64,000 nt of DNA from contig DASUWY010000018.1 of assembly GCA_036378175.1 (NCBI GenBank), positions 1-64,000 on the forward strand. The letters are read 5' to 3'. The stretch is from Thermoleophilaceae bacterium (GTDB lineage Bacteria; Actinomycetota; Thermoleophilia; Solirubrobacterales; Thermoleophilaceae). Under the pieces are notes generated by a model, which made no database searches, was not told the origin of the DNA, and worked only from the letters and a program-made list of their open reading frames with translations. The translations under genes were made by a program, and so were the position numbers. How positions within the stretch are numbered: position 1 is the stretch's first letter; every line of letters begins with the position of its first letter. Below are positions 8,821 to 17,285 of this stretch, piece after piece.

Positions 8821-8926
8821 CGAATAGGGAGCCCAGTCCCAGCGCCGCGCGCGACGTGGTTGACCCGAACGCTGACAATCAGCGCTTCGATCGACCACGT
8901 CCGCCCACTCCCGCTAGGCGTGGCGG

Positions 8927-8950
8927 ACTGGTCCCAAGTTGGGACCATCT
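8927..8950. repeat. Palindromic element, copy 2
   Basis: This is the second copy of GTCCCAAGTTGGGAC (8931-8945), exactly 130 bases from the first and in the same orientation. The palindrome extends by one more base pair here (GGTCCCAA/TTGGGACC). It lies 60 to 80 bases after the stop codon of the hydrolase gene on the minus strand. Confidence 0.7.
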
Positions 8951-9012
8951 CAAAAGGGAATAGGCCGCCGCCGGAGGCCTGCCCGCGCGCACTGCGCGCG
9001 CCGCTCAGCGCG

Positions 9013-9753
9013 CTAGCCGCGCTGCACGCGGGAGCCCGGCACGATGTCGTCCTTGCCGTTCTCCCAGCGGACCCAGGCCTTGTGGCCACCGTCGTAGTCG
9101 GGAGCCCAGAGCACCAGGGTGGCCGGCTCGCCCTCGACGGTGCACCTCTCATCCGACTCCTCGTCGAGGCCGCGCCAGACGCGGATGAACGCGTTGTTCT
9201 CCCACTCCTCGCCGATGGTCGTGGGATCGGTGTGTCCCGGACGGATCACGACCTCCGGCCGCAGCTTCATCAGCACGTCCATGATCGAGTGCTTGAGGTC
9301 CTCGAAGGTCGTCGAGCCCGGCGCTCGCACGCCGCCGACCGAGCCCTTGAACAGCGTGTCGCCTGTGAAGACCTCTTCGTCGTTGATCAGGAAAGAGAGC
9401 ATCCCGGCGGTGTGACCCGGGGTGGAGATCGCCTGGATGTGCAGGCCGCCGACCTTGAGCGTCTCGCCGCCCATGATGTTGCGGTCCACGTCCATCAGCT
9501 CCGCGGACTCCACCGGGTCAGCGAGAATCTCGACGTCGTAGCGCTCCTTGTACACGTGGTTCTCCGCCACGTGATCGCCGTGGTGGTGCGTGAGCAGCAG
9601 GTACCGCGGCGCGATGCCGTTGCGATCGATCATCTCGATCAGAGGAGCCGAGGGGCCGCCCGAGTCGATGATCACCGCGAAACCGCCCGGCTCGTCCGCG
9701 ACCACGTAGGCGTTGGAGAGCCAGTCCGGGTGCATCGAGCGCTCGACGATCAC
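9013..9753 (-). CDS. Metallo-beta-lactamase-fold hydrolase (glyoxalase II-like)
   Basis: A protein of about 246 residues with the metal-binding signature THHHGDHVAEN, a second ligand region STPGHTAGMLSF, the FTGDTLFKGS motif and a late RPGHTDPTTIG histidine. These place it with glyoxalase II-like hydrolases; the substrate is unknown. The frame opens with TTG at 9762, but relatives begin at the equivalent of VIVERSMHPDWLSNAY, so I choose the GTG at 9753, with an AGG about nine bases upstream. It is divergent from the aminotransferase gene, with only 28 bases between starts. Confidence 0.85.
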   Translation of the reverse strand: MIVERSMHPDWLSNAYVVADEPGGFAVIIDSGGPSAPLIEMIDRNGIAPRYLLLTHHHGDHVAENHVYKERYDVEILADPVESAELMDVDRNIMGGETLKVGGLHIQAISTPGHTAGMLSFLINDEEVFTGDTLFKGSVGGVRAPGSTTFEDLKHSIMDVLMKLRPEVVIRPGHTDPTTIGEEWENNAFIRVWRGLDEESDERCTVEGEPATLVLWAPDYDGGHKAWVRWENGKDDIVPGSRVQRG

Positions 9754-9781
9754 GCCCTGCAACCTAACATGCGCCCTCGCG

Positions 9782-10861
9782 ATGGACCCAGCCGCCTTCC
9801 GAGCCGAGTTCCCCGTCTTCGAACGGCGGGCCTATCTGAACGCCGGGACCGACGGTCCCGTGCCGAGGCGCGCCATTGAGGCGGCTCAGGAGCGCATGCG
9901 GCACGAACTCCAGAACGGCCGCTCGGGACGGCAGCACTTCGAAGGGATCATGGGCCTGATGCAGCGCCGGCGAGAGCTGCTGGCCGCGCTTCTTGACTGC
10001 GCCCCCGAGGAGGTCGGCCTCACCCACTCCACCACGGACGGCGTGAACATCGTGCTCGGCGGGCTCGACCTGGGGGCCGGCGACGAGGTACTGACGAGCG
10101 ACGAGGAGCATCCCGGCCTGCTGGCCCCGCTCGCGGCGGCCCGCAAGCGGTGCGGAATCATCATCAGGCAGGCGCCGTTTGCCGAGCTTGCGAACGCGGT
10201 GACGAGCAGCACGCGCCTTGTTGCGACCTCGCACGTGTCGTGGGTGAACGGGCAGGTCGTCGACTCCGCCGCGCTGCGCGAGACGGGCGTGCCGGTCCTG
10301 CTCGACGGCGCTCAGGGGATCGGCGCGGTGCCGACCCATCCGCGCGAACTTGGCTGTGACTTCTACGCCGCGTCGGGCCAGAAGTGGCTGTGCGGACCGG
10401 ACGGCACGGGCTGCGTGTACGTCAACAAGGACCGGCTCGAGGAGATCGAGCCGCGCTGGTTTGGCTACAGCACGATCGCTGACACCTCGAACGTGCTCGA
10501 GTCGCCGCTGCAGCCAGATGCGCGGAGGCTCGACCTCGGCCTGCTGGCCAGCTCCTCCGGAGCGTGGTCGGTGAGCGCACTCGAGCTCCTCGCCGAGGCC
10601 GGCTGGGAGTGGGTGCATGAGCGGGCGGCCACGCTCGCGGAGAAGCTCGTGCAGATGCTCGCCGAGCGCGGCCGCGAGGTGCAGCCGCGCGGCCGTTCCA
10701 CGCTCGTCTCATGGCGCGACGACGACTGCGAGGCGACCGCGACGAGGATGAGCGAGCAGGACGTGGTGGTGCGCTTCATCCCGGGCACCGGGCTCGTGCG
10801 CGCATCCGTGGGCGCGTGGAACGACGAGAGCGACCTCGAGCGCCTCGTCTCGCTCGCGTGA
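9782..10861 (+). CDS. Class V aminotransferase, PLP-dependent (cysteine desulfurase/epimerase-like)
   Basis: A 359-residue fold-type I PLP enzyme. The N-terminal ERRAYLNAGTDGPVPRRA and the PLP-lysine region YAASGQKWLCGPDGTGCVYV are typical of class V enzymes such as isopenicillin-N epimerase and cysteine desulfurase-like proteins. HVSWVNGQVVD and LLDGAQGIGAV carry the cofactor-contacting Asp and Gln. Substrate and reaction cannot be deduced. The longer frame starts 23 codons earlier inside the divergent hydrolase gene; the ATG at 9782 gives the family's normal N-terminus. Confidence 0.85.
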   Translation: MDPAAFRAEFPVFERRAYLNAGTDGPVPRRAIEAAQERMRHELQNGRSGRQHFEGIMGLMQRRRELLAALLDCAPEEVGLTHSTTDGVNIVLGGLDLGAGDEVLTSDEEHPGLLAPLAAARKRCGIIIRQAPFAELANAVTSSTRLVATSHVSWVNGQVVDSAALRETGVPVLLDGAQGIGAVPTHPRELGCDFYAASGQKWLCGPDGTGCVYVNKDRLEEIEPRWFGYSTIADTSNVLESPLQPDARRLDLGLLASSSGAWSVSALELLAEAGWEWVHERAATLAEKLVQMLAERGREVQPRGRSTLVSWRDDDCEATATRMSEQDVVVRFIPGTGLVRASVGAWNDESDLERLVSLA

Positions 10862-10869
10862 CGCGCGCG

Positions 10870-11118
10870 CTACTTCGACGACATCACGATGATGCCGACC
10901 ACGATGGCGCCGACGCACGCGGCGGCCGCCAGCACCCCGAGCACCGCAAACCCGCTCGCCTCCGCACCGCGGTTGGCGCGCCGCATCTCCACAGAGCGGG
11001 TGGCGCCGAGCACCGCGAGGGAGAACGCGGCAGTCACTCCGATGCCCGCCACGAGCGCCGCGACCACCACCTTGCCAAGCGCCGCCCAGTCGACGAGCTG
11101 ATCGGCGAACGCAAGCAT
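10870..11118 (-). CDS. Small two-helix membrane protein downstream of the PiT transporter
   Basis: An 82-residue protein with two hydrophobic segments, about residues 15-40 (LGKVVVAALVAGIGVTAAFSL) and 58-78. A short charged loop EMRRANRGAE lies between them. Its ATG overlaps the transporter stop codon by one base (TGATG), so it is almost certainly co-translated with the transporter. Small proteins in this position accompany actinobacterial phosphate transporters, which suggests an accessory role, but its function is not known to me. Confidence 0.75.
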   Translation of the reverse strand: MLAFADQLVDWAALGKVVVAALVAGIGVTAAFSLAVLGATRSVEMRRANRGAEASGFAVLGVLAAAACVGAIVVGIIVMSSK

Positions 11119-12224
11119 CACGCGGACTCCGCGGTGAGTGCCGGGCCCCGCTGCAGCCGCCGCGCGAACACGGCGACGATCGCGAGCAGCAGCGCGATCG
11201 ACACCACCAGCGGCCCCGCCGCGCCCGTTCCGAAGATGCGCGTGATGCCGTAGGTGAGCGCGCCCATCAGGCCGGCGGCCGGAATCGTGAGGATCCAGGC
11301 CGCGACGATGTTGCCCGCCACGCCCCAGCGCACCGCGGACAGCCGCTTGGCGGCCCCGGCGCCCATCACCCCGCCCGAGATCACGTGCGTGGTGGACAGC
11401 GGATAGCCGTAGTGCGAAGCCGCGAGGATCACCGCCGCGCCCGCGCCCTGGGAGGAGAAGCCCTGCGCGCTGTCCATCTTGATGATTCGGCTGCCGACGG
11501 TCCGGATGATGCGCCAGCCGCCCGTGTAGGTGCCCAGCGCGATCGCGCTCGCGGCGGAGATCACAACCCACTCGGGCACGTGGAAGTTGTTCGGCGAGAT
11601 GTCGCCGTGCGCGATCAGCGCGAGCGTGATCACTCCCATGGTCTTCTGCGCGTCGTTCGTGCCGTGCGCGAGCGCGAGCAGGCCGCCGGACGCGATCTGT
11701 CCGAGCTTGAAGCCGTTCGTGACAGGCCCGGGCCGGAGCGCGGCCACGACGCGGTAGACCACCAGGATCCCGATGACCGCGACGAGGAATGCGAGCACCG
11801 GAGCGATGATCGCCGGAATGATCACCTTGCCCACGAGGCCGCTGGCGATCACGTTGCCGGTGCCGCTGCCCGCGATCACGGCGCCCACGAGGCCGCCGAT
11901 CAGCGCGTGCGACGAGCTGGAGGGCAGGCCGAAGTACCAGGTGATGAGGTTCCAGGCGATCGCGCCGATGAGCCCCGCGAACACGATCGTGGGCGTGACG
12001 GCGCTCGACTCGACGATGCCGCTGCCAACCGTGGCCGCCACCTTCAGGGAGATGAACGCGCCGGCGAAGTTCAGCAGCGCCGCCATTGTCACGGCGAGCC
12101 GCGGCGACATCGCGCGCGTGGAGATCGACGTGGCGACGGCCGTGGCGGTGTCGTGAAAGCCGTTCGTGAAGTCGAAGGCAAGAGCCGTGACCACGACGAT
12201 GACGAAGACGACGTCGCTGCCCAT
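11118..12224 (-). CDS. PiT-family inorganic phosphate transporter
   Basis: A 368-residue membrane transporter. It has the internally duplicated PiT signature: FDFTNGFHDTATAVATSIST near the N-terminus and LALAHGTNDAQKTMGVI in the second half. It imports phosphate, probably as a metal-phosphate complex, driven by the proton gradient. It overlaps the DUF47 gene upstream and the small membrane protein downstream by one base each. The DUF47/PiT pair is a common functional module. Confidence 0.93.
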   Translation of the reverse strand: MGSDVVFVIVVVTALAFDFTNGFHDTATAVATSISTRAMSPRLAVTMAALLNFAGAFISLKVAATVGSGIVESSAVTPTIVFAGLIGAIAWNLITWYFGLPSSSSHALIGGLVGAVIAGSGTGNVIASGLVGKVIIPAIIAPVLAFLVAVIGILVVYRVVAALRPGPVTNGFKLGQIASGGLLALAHGTNDAQKTMGVITLALIAHGDISPNNFHVPEWVVISAASAIALGTYTGGWRIIRTVGSRIIKMDSAQGFSSQGAGAAVILAASHYGYPLSTTHVISGGVMGAGAAKRLSAVRWGVAGNIVAAWILTIPAAGLMGALTYGITRIFGTGAAGPLVVSIALLLAIVAVFARRLQRGPALTAESA

Positions 12225-12850
12225 CAGGCGTTCTTGAGGACGATTCCCTCGAGCGTGTACGCCACCTTCTCAGTGGCGTCGATGGCTTCCTCGAGGCGCT
12301 CGTAGATGTCCTTCCAGCGGATCACGACCATCGGGTCGATCCCGTCGTCGAACAGCGCGGCGAGCGCCTCCCGCGACAGCCGGTCGCCGTCGTTCTCGAG
12401 CCGGTTGACCTCAACGGTGTAGTGCGAGATGTCCTTGAAACCGCGAAGCCTCGGCATGGCCTCGCAGATCTGCGTGCACGCGAGCACCAGCACCTTCGCC
12501 ATCTTCTGCGCGTGCTCCATCGGCGCCTCGATCTTGTAGAGCCCGAGGAAGTCCGCGACCTCCTCGATGTAGTCCACGATGTCGTCCATCGCTGACGCGA
12601 GCGCGAGAATGTCCTCACGGTCGATCGGCGTGACGAACGTGTTGTTGAGCCGCTGGACGATGTCGTGCGTGATCCGGTCGCCATGCTGCTCGCAGATGAG
12701 GATCTCGCGCGCGAGCTCGCTGGCCTCGGGGAAGTGCTGGAGCATCTGCTCGAGCAGCTCCGCGGCGCGTTTGATGTTGCCGCCGGCCTCCTCGAAGAGG
12801 TCGAAGAACTCGCGGTCTCGCGGCAGGAAGACCTGCGACAGGCGTGCCAT
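12224..12850 (-). CDS. DUF47 / PhoU-like Pit-accessory protein
   Basis: A 208-residue, largely helical protein of the DUF47 family (TIGR00153-like). Seen: LPRDREFFDLFEEAGGNIKRA, EILICEQHGDRITHDIVQRL, IDREDILALASAMDDIVDYIE and WKDIYERLEEAIDATEKVAY. These are the repeated acidic helical motifs of PhoU-like metal-binding proteins. It is thought to modulate the neighbouring PiT transporter, with whose gene it overlaps (TGATG). Confidence 0.92.
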   Translation of the reverse strand: MARLSQVFLPRDREFFDLFEEAGGNIKRAAELLEQMLQHFPEASELAREILICEQHGDRITHDIVQRLNNTFVTPIDREDILALASAMDDIVDYIEEVADFLGLYKIEAPMEHAQKMAKVLVLACTQICEAMPRLRGFKDISHYTVEVNRLENDGDRLSREALAALFDDGIDPMVVIRWKDIYERLEEAIDATEKVAYTLEGIVLKNA

Positions 12851-12855
12851 GTGGC

Positions 12856-13710
12856 TCAGTTCCCTCCTGGGCTTGGTTCGATGCGCGCCGCGATCCTGTC
12901 AAAGCTTCCCGACAACTCGTCTTCCCGAACCGAAGGAAGCCAGAAGACAGTCCGTGTGACGCCTGCGGCAGCATAGTCCTCGATCAGGGCGGGATCGGGT
13001 TTCGCCCCAAATGCCGTGACCTCGGGAAGCTCCCGCCCCGCGTTCTGGCAGGCGCGTCGAAGCTCCTCGAGCCGCCCCATGAACTCTTCGTGCGGCAGCC
13101 GCCCGGGTTGCGGGAACCAGCCGTCGCCGTAGGCGAGCACGCGCTCCACCACGCGCCTGCCCATCCCTCCGATCATCACCGGCGGATGCGGCTTCTGGAG
13201 CGGCTTGGGCCACGACCAGATCGGCCCGAAGTCCACCAGCTCGCCGTGGTACTCGGCCTCGTCCTCGGTCCAGATCGCCTTCATGGCCTCCACGCGCTCC
13301 CGCATGAGCCGGAAGCGCGTGGACGGATCGGTGCCATGGTTTCGCAGCTCCTCCAGGTTCCAGCCGGCGCCGATCCCGAAGATCATCCGCCCGCCGGAGA
13401 GTACGTCCACGCTCGCCACCTCTTTCGCCGTGACGATCGGGTCGCGCTCGGTTACGAGGCAGATGCCGCTGCCGATCTTCACGCGCTCGGTGGCGGCCGC
13501 CGCGGCCATGAGCGACACGAACAGGTCGTGCGTGTGCCAGTACTGCTCCGGCAGGTCGCCGCCGCCCGGGTAGGGCGTGTCGCGGCTGGCCGGGATGTGC
13601 GTGTGCTCGGGAAAGAAGACGGAGTCGTAGCCGCGCTCCTCCGCCATCTGAGCGAAGCGGGCCGGGTCGACCGAGTAGTCGGTGGCGAAGATGGCGGCGC
13701 CGTATTTCAC
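12856..13710 (-). CDS. LLM-class F420-dependent oxidoreductase
   Basis: A 284-residue luciferase-like TIM-barrel protein. YDSVFFPEHTHIPASRDTPY, ERVKIGSGICLVTERDPI, SVDVLSGGRMIFGIGAGWN and PPVMIGGMGRRVVERVLAYG are typical of the F420-dependent subgroup common in actinobacteria. The substrate is unknown. The gene overlaps the phosphoesterase upstream by four bases and ends five bases before the DUF47 gene, so it is embedded in the same operon. Confidence 0.9.
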   Translation of the reverse strand: MKYGAAIFATDYSVDPARFAQMAEERGYDSVFFPEHTHIPASRDTPYPGGGDLPEQYWHTHDLFVSLMAAAAATERVKIGSGICLVTERDPIVTAKEVASVDVLSGGRMIFGIGAGWNLEELRNHGTDPSTRFRLMRERVEAMKAIWTEDEAEYHGELVDFGPIWSWPKPLQKPHPPVMIGGMGRRVVERVLAYGDGWFPQPGRLPHEEFMGRLEELRRACQNAGRELPEVTAFGAKPDPALIEDYAAAGVTRTVFWLPSVREDELSGSFDRIAARIEPSPGGN

Positions 13711-14396
13711 TGTTCTGGCGGGAGCGCGGTGGTGAGCCGCTCAGCCACGTCGTCGGCGAAGTCCGGCATGCGCCGGCGCACCTCGGCGGCCGCGGCCTCA
13801 TGGTCGTAGGGCACCCGGCGCAGCTCGAGCTCGCGCCGGCCGCTCACGAGCGCGTAGGCCGCGCGGGGATCGCCGTCGAACGGCATGCCCACGCTTCCCG
13901 GGTTCACCAGGTCCACCTCCCCCGGCCCCTGCCGCCGGAACTGCACGTGCGTGTGGCCGAACACGAGGCGCCGCTCCTGCGCGCCGTCGATCAGCTCCTC
14001 CTCGTCGTCCGCGGGCTCCGGCAGGAAGCTCCGCATGTCGGAGATCGGCGAGCCGTGGGAGAAGCGCGTGCCGTCGAGCGTCGTCGTCTGCGGCAGGCGC
14101 GAGAGCTCCGCGATGGTCTCGTCGTCGAGCATCCCCCGCGTCCATTTCGCGGCCTCCTGCAGGAAGGGCAGGTCCGGAACATCGCCGGGGGAGGCAAGCC
14201 AGCGTTCCCAGTTACCGCGGATCCAGTGGGCGTCCGGCAGCTCCCGAAGCACGGCGAGCACCTCGAGCGGCCAGCCGCCGAGCGCCGTGTAGTCGCCGCC
14301 GAGCATGTAGCGGGCGGCGCCCGCATCGCGGGCGTCTTCGAGCACCGCCTCGAGCGCCGGCAGGTTGCCGTGGATGTCGTACAGGACGGCGAGCAT
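13707..14396 (-). CDS. Calcineurin-like metallophosphoesterase
   Basis: A 229-residue protein starting MLAVLYDIHGNLPALEAVL, the dinuclear-metal DxH motif, followed by MLGGDY, WIRGNWERW in place of the usual GNH(D/E), and FGHTHVQF near the C-terminus. It belongs to the YfcE/MJ0936-like phosphodiesterase group. The natural substrate is unknown; small phosphodiesters or cyclic nucleotides are possible. Overlaps with the genes on both sides tie it to the phosphate-transport and partner-switch run. Confidence 0.88.
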   Translation of the reverse strand: MLAVLYDIHGNLPALEAVLEDARDAGAARYMLGGDYTALGGWPLEVLAVLRELPDAHWIRGNWERWLASPGDVPDLPFLQEAAKWTRGMLDDETIAELSRLPQTTTLDGTRFSHGSPISDMRSFLPEPADDEEELIDGAQERRLVFGHTHVQFRRQGPGEVDLVNPGSVGMPFDGDPRAAYALVSGRRELELRRVPYDHEAAAAEVRRRMPDFADDVAERLTTALPPEQ

Positions 14397-14662
14397 CAGA
14401 AGAGCGTCTCGCCCGCGCGCGAACGCGAACTCGTCCGGCGCGGCACGCCCGCCGCCTCGGCCAGCGCGGCTTCCACGTCGGCCAGGATCGCGCGTTCTGA
14501 CCGCGACGCGATCAGGGGTTGCGCGAGGCCGTCCACGTGCACGTAGGTGCGGCGCCCCTCCCCGCGTTCGTCGCCCTCGATCGGCACGAGCGCGAACACG
14601 CGGTCCGCGCGAACGAACTTTCCGTACCCGATGGGAACCATGCGGGGATCGCGCCGAGCCAC
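14396..14662 (-). CDS. RemA/DUF370-like small regulator
   Basis: An 88-residue protein with IGYGKFVRADRVFALVPIEG, then GRRTYVHVDGL and ASRSERAIL. This matches the layout of the DUF370/RemA family (IGxGxxVxxxRIxAxV ... GRRTRAxxxxDSxHxxLS). RemA is a ring-forming DNA-binding activator in Bacillus. The match is by pattern only and the C-terminal 20 residues are unlike it. The stop codon overlaps the phosphoesterase start by one base; the STAS gene ends nine bases upstream. Confidence 0.55.
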   Translation of the reverse strand: MARRDPRMVPIGYGKFVRADRVFALVPIEGDERGEGRRTYVHVDGLAQPLIASRSERAILADVEAALAEAAGVPRRTSSRSRAGETLF

Positions 14663-14671
14663 GCCGCGAGC

Positions 14672-15028
14672 CTACCCAGTCCGGACCGCTTCGATGGCGC
14701 CGGACACGGTGTCCCGCAGCGCGATCGCCTTGTCGACCCCGGTGACGAGCAGGGAGTGCCGGATGAGCGACTCGTCCGGGACCACGAGCGCCAGCCTCTG
14801 CCTCCTGCCGTTGAGCCGCTCGGCGAGCTCGAACAGGATGCGGATCCCGGCGCTGTCGAGGTACTCGGTCTCGGACAGGTCGAGCACGAGGCCCGGGTCG
14901 TCGTTGGGCGCGACGTCCGAGATGTCGCGCTCGAGCCGCGACGCGTTGGAGATGTCCACCTCCCCGGCCAGCCGGACCACCGGCAGGTCGTCGTGGCGCT
15001 CGACGATCAGGCTCGCCATCTCCGCCAT
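14672..15028 (-). CDS. STAS-domain anti-sigma factor antagonist
   Basis: A 118-residue SpoIIAA/RsbV-like protein. PVVRLAGEVDISNASRLERD is the first strand-helix unit, and LDLSETEYLDSAGIRILFEL carries the phosphorylatable serine in DSAGI. It would be phosphorylated by an RsbW-type kinase and dephosphorylated by a SpoIIE-type phosphatase. Both activities appear in the overlapping upstream gene (TGATG junction), which makes the pair a self-contained partner switch. Confidence 0.92.
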   Translation of the reverse strand: MAEMASLIVERHDDLPVVRLAGEVDISNASRLERDISDVAPNDDPGLVLDLSETEYLDSAGIRILFELAERLNGRRQRLALVVPDESLIRHSLLVTGVDKAIALRDTVSGAIEAVRTG

Positions 15029-17235
15029 CACGTCTCCGATCCGATTCGCCGTCGCATCCTCACCTCCGTGCCGTGCTTGCCGCGCTCGATCCGCACGTCC
15101 TCCATCAGCGCGTCGATCAGATTGAGGCCGCGCCCCCGGTGCTTGCCACGCGGCGCCCGCCACGAGCCGGAGTCGCGCACCCACACCGTTACAGTGTCGC
15201 CCTCCAACACGCCCTCCACCTCGAAGCTCGCGGGCCGGGCGCCGTACGCGTGCTCGATCGCGTTGGCGCTCGCCTCCCCGCAGGCGATCGTGATGTCGTA
15301 GATCTCCTGCGCGGTCGCCTCCGTGGCCCGCAGCCAGCGCCTTAGCATCCGCCGCAGCCGCGACAGCTCGCTCGGCTCGGCGCGCAGGCTGGTGTGGAAG
15401 CTCGCGGCGTCCACCTCCACCGGGCGCAGCGCGAGCACGGCGATGTCGTCCGCCCGCTCGGGATCCGGCGCGCTCCATTCGATCACGTGGTCGCACAGCT
15501 CCTCGAGCGACTCCGGAGCGTCGCGCAGCACGCTCTCGAGCCTGGCGATGCCGTCCTCGAGCGTCTCGCCCCGCCGCTCCACCAGGCCGTCGGTGTAGAG
15601 CAGCAGCGTGGTCTGCGGAGAGAGGTCGAGCATCGACGCCTCGTAGCGAGCGTTGGGGGAAACCCCCACGGGCAGGGAGCCGCGGCCGTTTATCGCGGTC
15701 ACGGTGCCGTCCGGGGAGCGGACCAGCGGCGGAGGATGGCCGGCGCGCACGAAGCGCATGCTGCTCGTGCCGGCGTCGAACTCGCCGTACACGAGCGTGG
15801 CCATGTCGTGCTGCTCGAACGTGCGCGTGAGGCGGTTGAGACGCTCCACTGCAGCCGCGGGACCCTCACCGTCGAGCGCGTACGCGCGTAGCGCGTTGCG
15901 GAACTGCCCCATCACCGCCGCGGCCTCGAGCCCGTGGCCGGCCACGTCGCCGATCACGAGCCCCACGCTGCCGTCACCGAGCGAGATGGCGTCGTACCAG
16001 TCGCCGCCGACGTCGAGCTCGGAGGTGGCCGGGAGATAGCGCGCTGCGAACTCGATTCCCGGAATGTCCGGCAGCTGCCGCGGCAGAAGGCTCTGCTGCA
16101 GAGTGACCACCGCGTGGTGCTCCTGCGTGTACATGCGCGCGTTGTCCACCGCGATCGCCGCGCGGCGGGCGAGGTCCTCGGCGAAGCGAAGGTCCTCTTC
16201 GTCGTAGCGGCGCCCGGACTCGGCGTGCACGAGCGTGAGCGCCCCCAGCGTGCGGGCGCGCGCGGTGAGCGGCACGATCAGGATCGAGCTGAGGCCGATC
16301 TCGCGCATCAAGCGCAGCTGCTCGGGATCGTCGATCGCCTCCACCAGCATCTCGTCGGTGATCTCGGGGTAGAGCTCCGAGCGGCCGGTGCGGATCACGT
16401 TGGGCACGCCGGTGGGCGAATCCGGGTCCTGCGGATAGCGCTTGCGTATCTCCTCGGCGAACTTGATCTTGTCGGGATCGCTGTGCGCAGTGGCCGCGTT
16501 GTACAGGCGGCCGTCCTCGGCCACCAGCTCGATCGCGCACCAGTCCGCCAGCCGGGGCACAGCGAGGTACGCCACCTGCTCGAGGGTGCGCTCGAGCTCG
16601 AGCGTCTGGGACATCAGCTCGCTCGCGCGCGCGAGAAAGGTGAGCCGCTCGCGCGACTTCTCAGCCTCCTGGTAGAGGCGCGCGTTGTCCGCCGCGAGCG
16701 CGAAGCGCCTCGCCAGGTGGTGTGCGAAGTCGAGGTCCACGGGCCCGTAGTGACGGCCCTCCCGCGTGGAGAGGAACGTGAGCGCGCCGATCGTCCGGCC
16801 GCGCGCCAGCATCGGGACGATCATGTAGGAGCGCGGGGAGAGCGTCTCGTAGAGGCCGGTCTCGGAGGACGGGATCTCGATCCGCGGCGCGTCGCGCACG
16901 TCCGTCATCAGCTCGGACTCGCCGGTGGCGATCACGTGCATCGCGCCCTCTGAGGTTCCCTTCTCCTCCCGGTAGCGCCGGCGCAGCTCCAGCAGGAGCT
17001 CCTCGACGCGCGGGTCGGGGTGGCCGCTCGTGATCTGCCGCAGCGAGCCGTCCGCCTGCACCACGTCCACACCGCACCAGTCGGCGAACTCCGGAACAGA
17101 GAGCTGCGCCACCTCCGCCAGCGTGCGCTCGTAGTCGAGCGACCGCGCGAGCACGGCGCTTGCTTCGGCGAGGAACCCGAGCGCCCGCTGAGGGTCGAGA
17201 ACCCCTCCTCCCTGATGCGTTGAGTCGTCCGTCAT
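15028..17235 (-). CDS. GAF-GAF-SpoIIE phosphatase-HATPase partner-switch regulator
   Basis: A protein of about 735 residues. Two GAF domains cover about residues 25-180 and 190-365, each containing a VPxxADWCxxxxV start and VPMLARGRTIGALTF or VPLTARARTLGALTL. A SpoIIE/PP2C phosphatase domain (about 385-590) has DVGGDWYDAI, VIGDVAGHGLEAA and LLLYTDGLVERRGE. An RsbW-like ATPase (about 610-735) has IACGEASANAIEHAYG and GRGLNLIDALMEDV. The frame opens earlier, but the ATG at 17235 removes a 24-residue low-quality extension. It probably senses a signal through the GAF domains and controls the STAS protein encoded next. Confidence 0.93.
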   Translation of the reverse strand: MTDDSTHQGGGVLDPQRALGFLAEASAVLARSLDYERTLAEVAQLSVPEFADWCGVDVVQADGSLRQITSGHPDPRVEELLLELRRRYREEKGTSEGAMHVIATGESELMTDVRDAPRIEIPSSETGLYETLSPRSYMIVPMLARGRTIGALTFLSTREGRHYGPVDLDFAHHLARRFALAADNARLYQEAEKSRERLTFLARASELMSQTLELERTLEQVAYLAVPRLADWCAIELVAEDGRLYNAATAHSDPDKIKFAEEIRKRYPQDPDSPTGVPNVIRTGRSELYPEITDEMLVEAIDDPEQLRLMREIGLSSILIVPLTARARTLGALTLVHAESGRRYDEEDLRFAEDLARRAAIAVDNARMYTQEHHAVVTLQQSLLPRQLPDIPGIEFAARYLPATSELDVGGDWYDAISLGDGSVGLVIGDVAGHGLEAAAVMGQFRNALRAYALDGEGPAAAVERLNRLTRTFEQHDMATLVYGEFDAGTSSMRFVRAGHPPPLVRSPDGTVTAINGRGSLPVGVSPNARYEASMLDLSPQTTLLLYTDGLVERRGETLEDGIARLESVLRDAPESLEELCDHVIEWSAPDPERADDIAVLALRPVEVDAASFHTSLRAEPSELSRLRRMLRRWLRATEATAQEIYDITIACGEASANAIEHAYGARPASFEVEGVLEGDTVTVWVRDSGSWRAPRGKHRGRGLNLIDALMEDVRIERGKHGTEVRMRRRIGSET

Positions 17236-17285
17236 GGCTGGGGTTCCGGGCCGGGATCGTATCCCACGCGTCGGGTGCCACCACC

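Larger units (their letters stand above)
8650..9012. other. Gene-free stretch upstream of thrS with palindromes and a leader hairpin
   Basis: There is no credible gene in these 363 bases between the hydrolase stop and the thrS start. Short reading frames here have no ribosome-binding site and no recognisable protein. The stretch holds two copies of an almost identical palindromic element and, nearer to thrS, a strong hairpin (entered separately). I looked for the T-box consensus GGGTGGNACC near the 3' end of the leader and did not find it. Confidence 0.6.

Noticed and set aside
8650-9012. A T-box riboswitch or leader peptide for thrS
   Set aside because: I found no GGGTGGNACC-type T-box sequence, no terminator with a T-run, and no short frame rich in threonine codons.
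8646-9152. Small minus-strand frames through the palindromes (repeated VPTWDQ peptides)
   Set aside because: They have no ribosome-binding site, overlap the hydrolase gene, and the repeated peptide is just the translation of the palindromic DNA.
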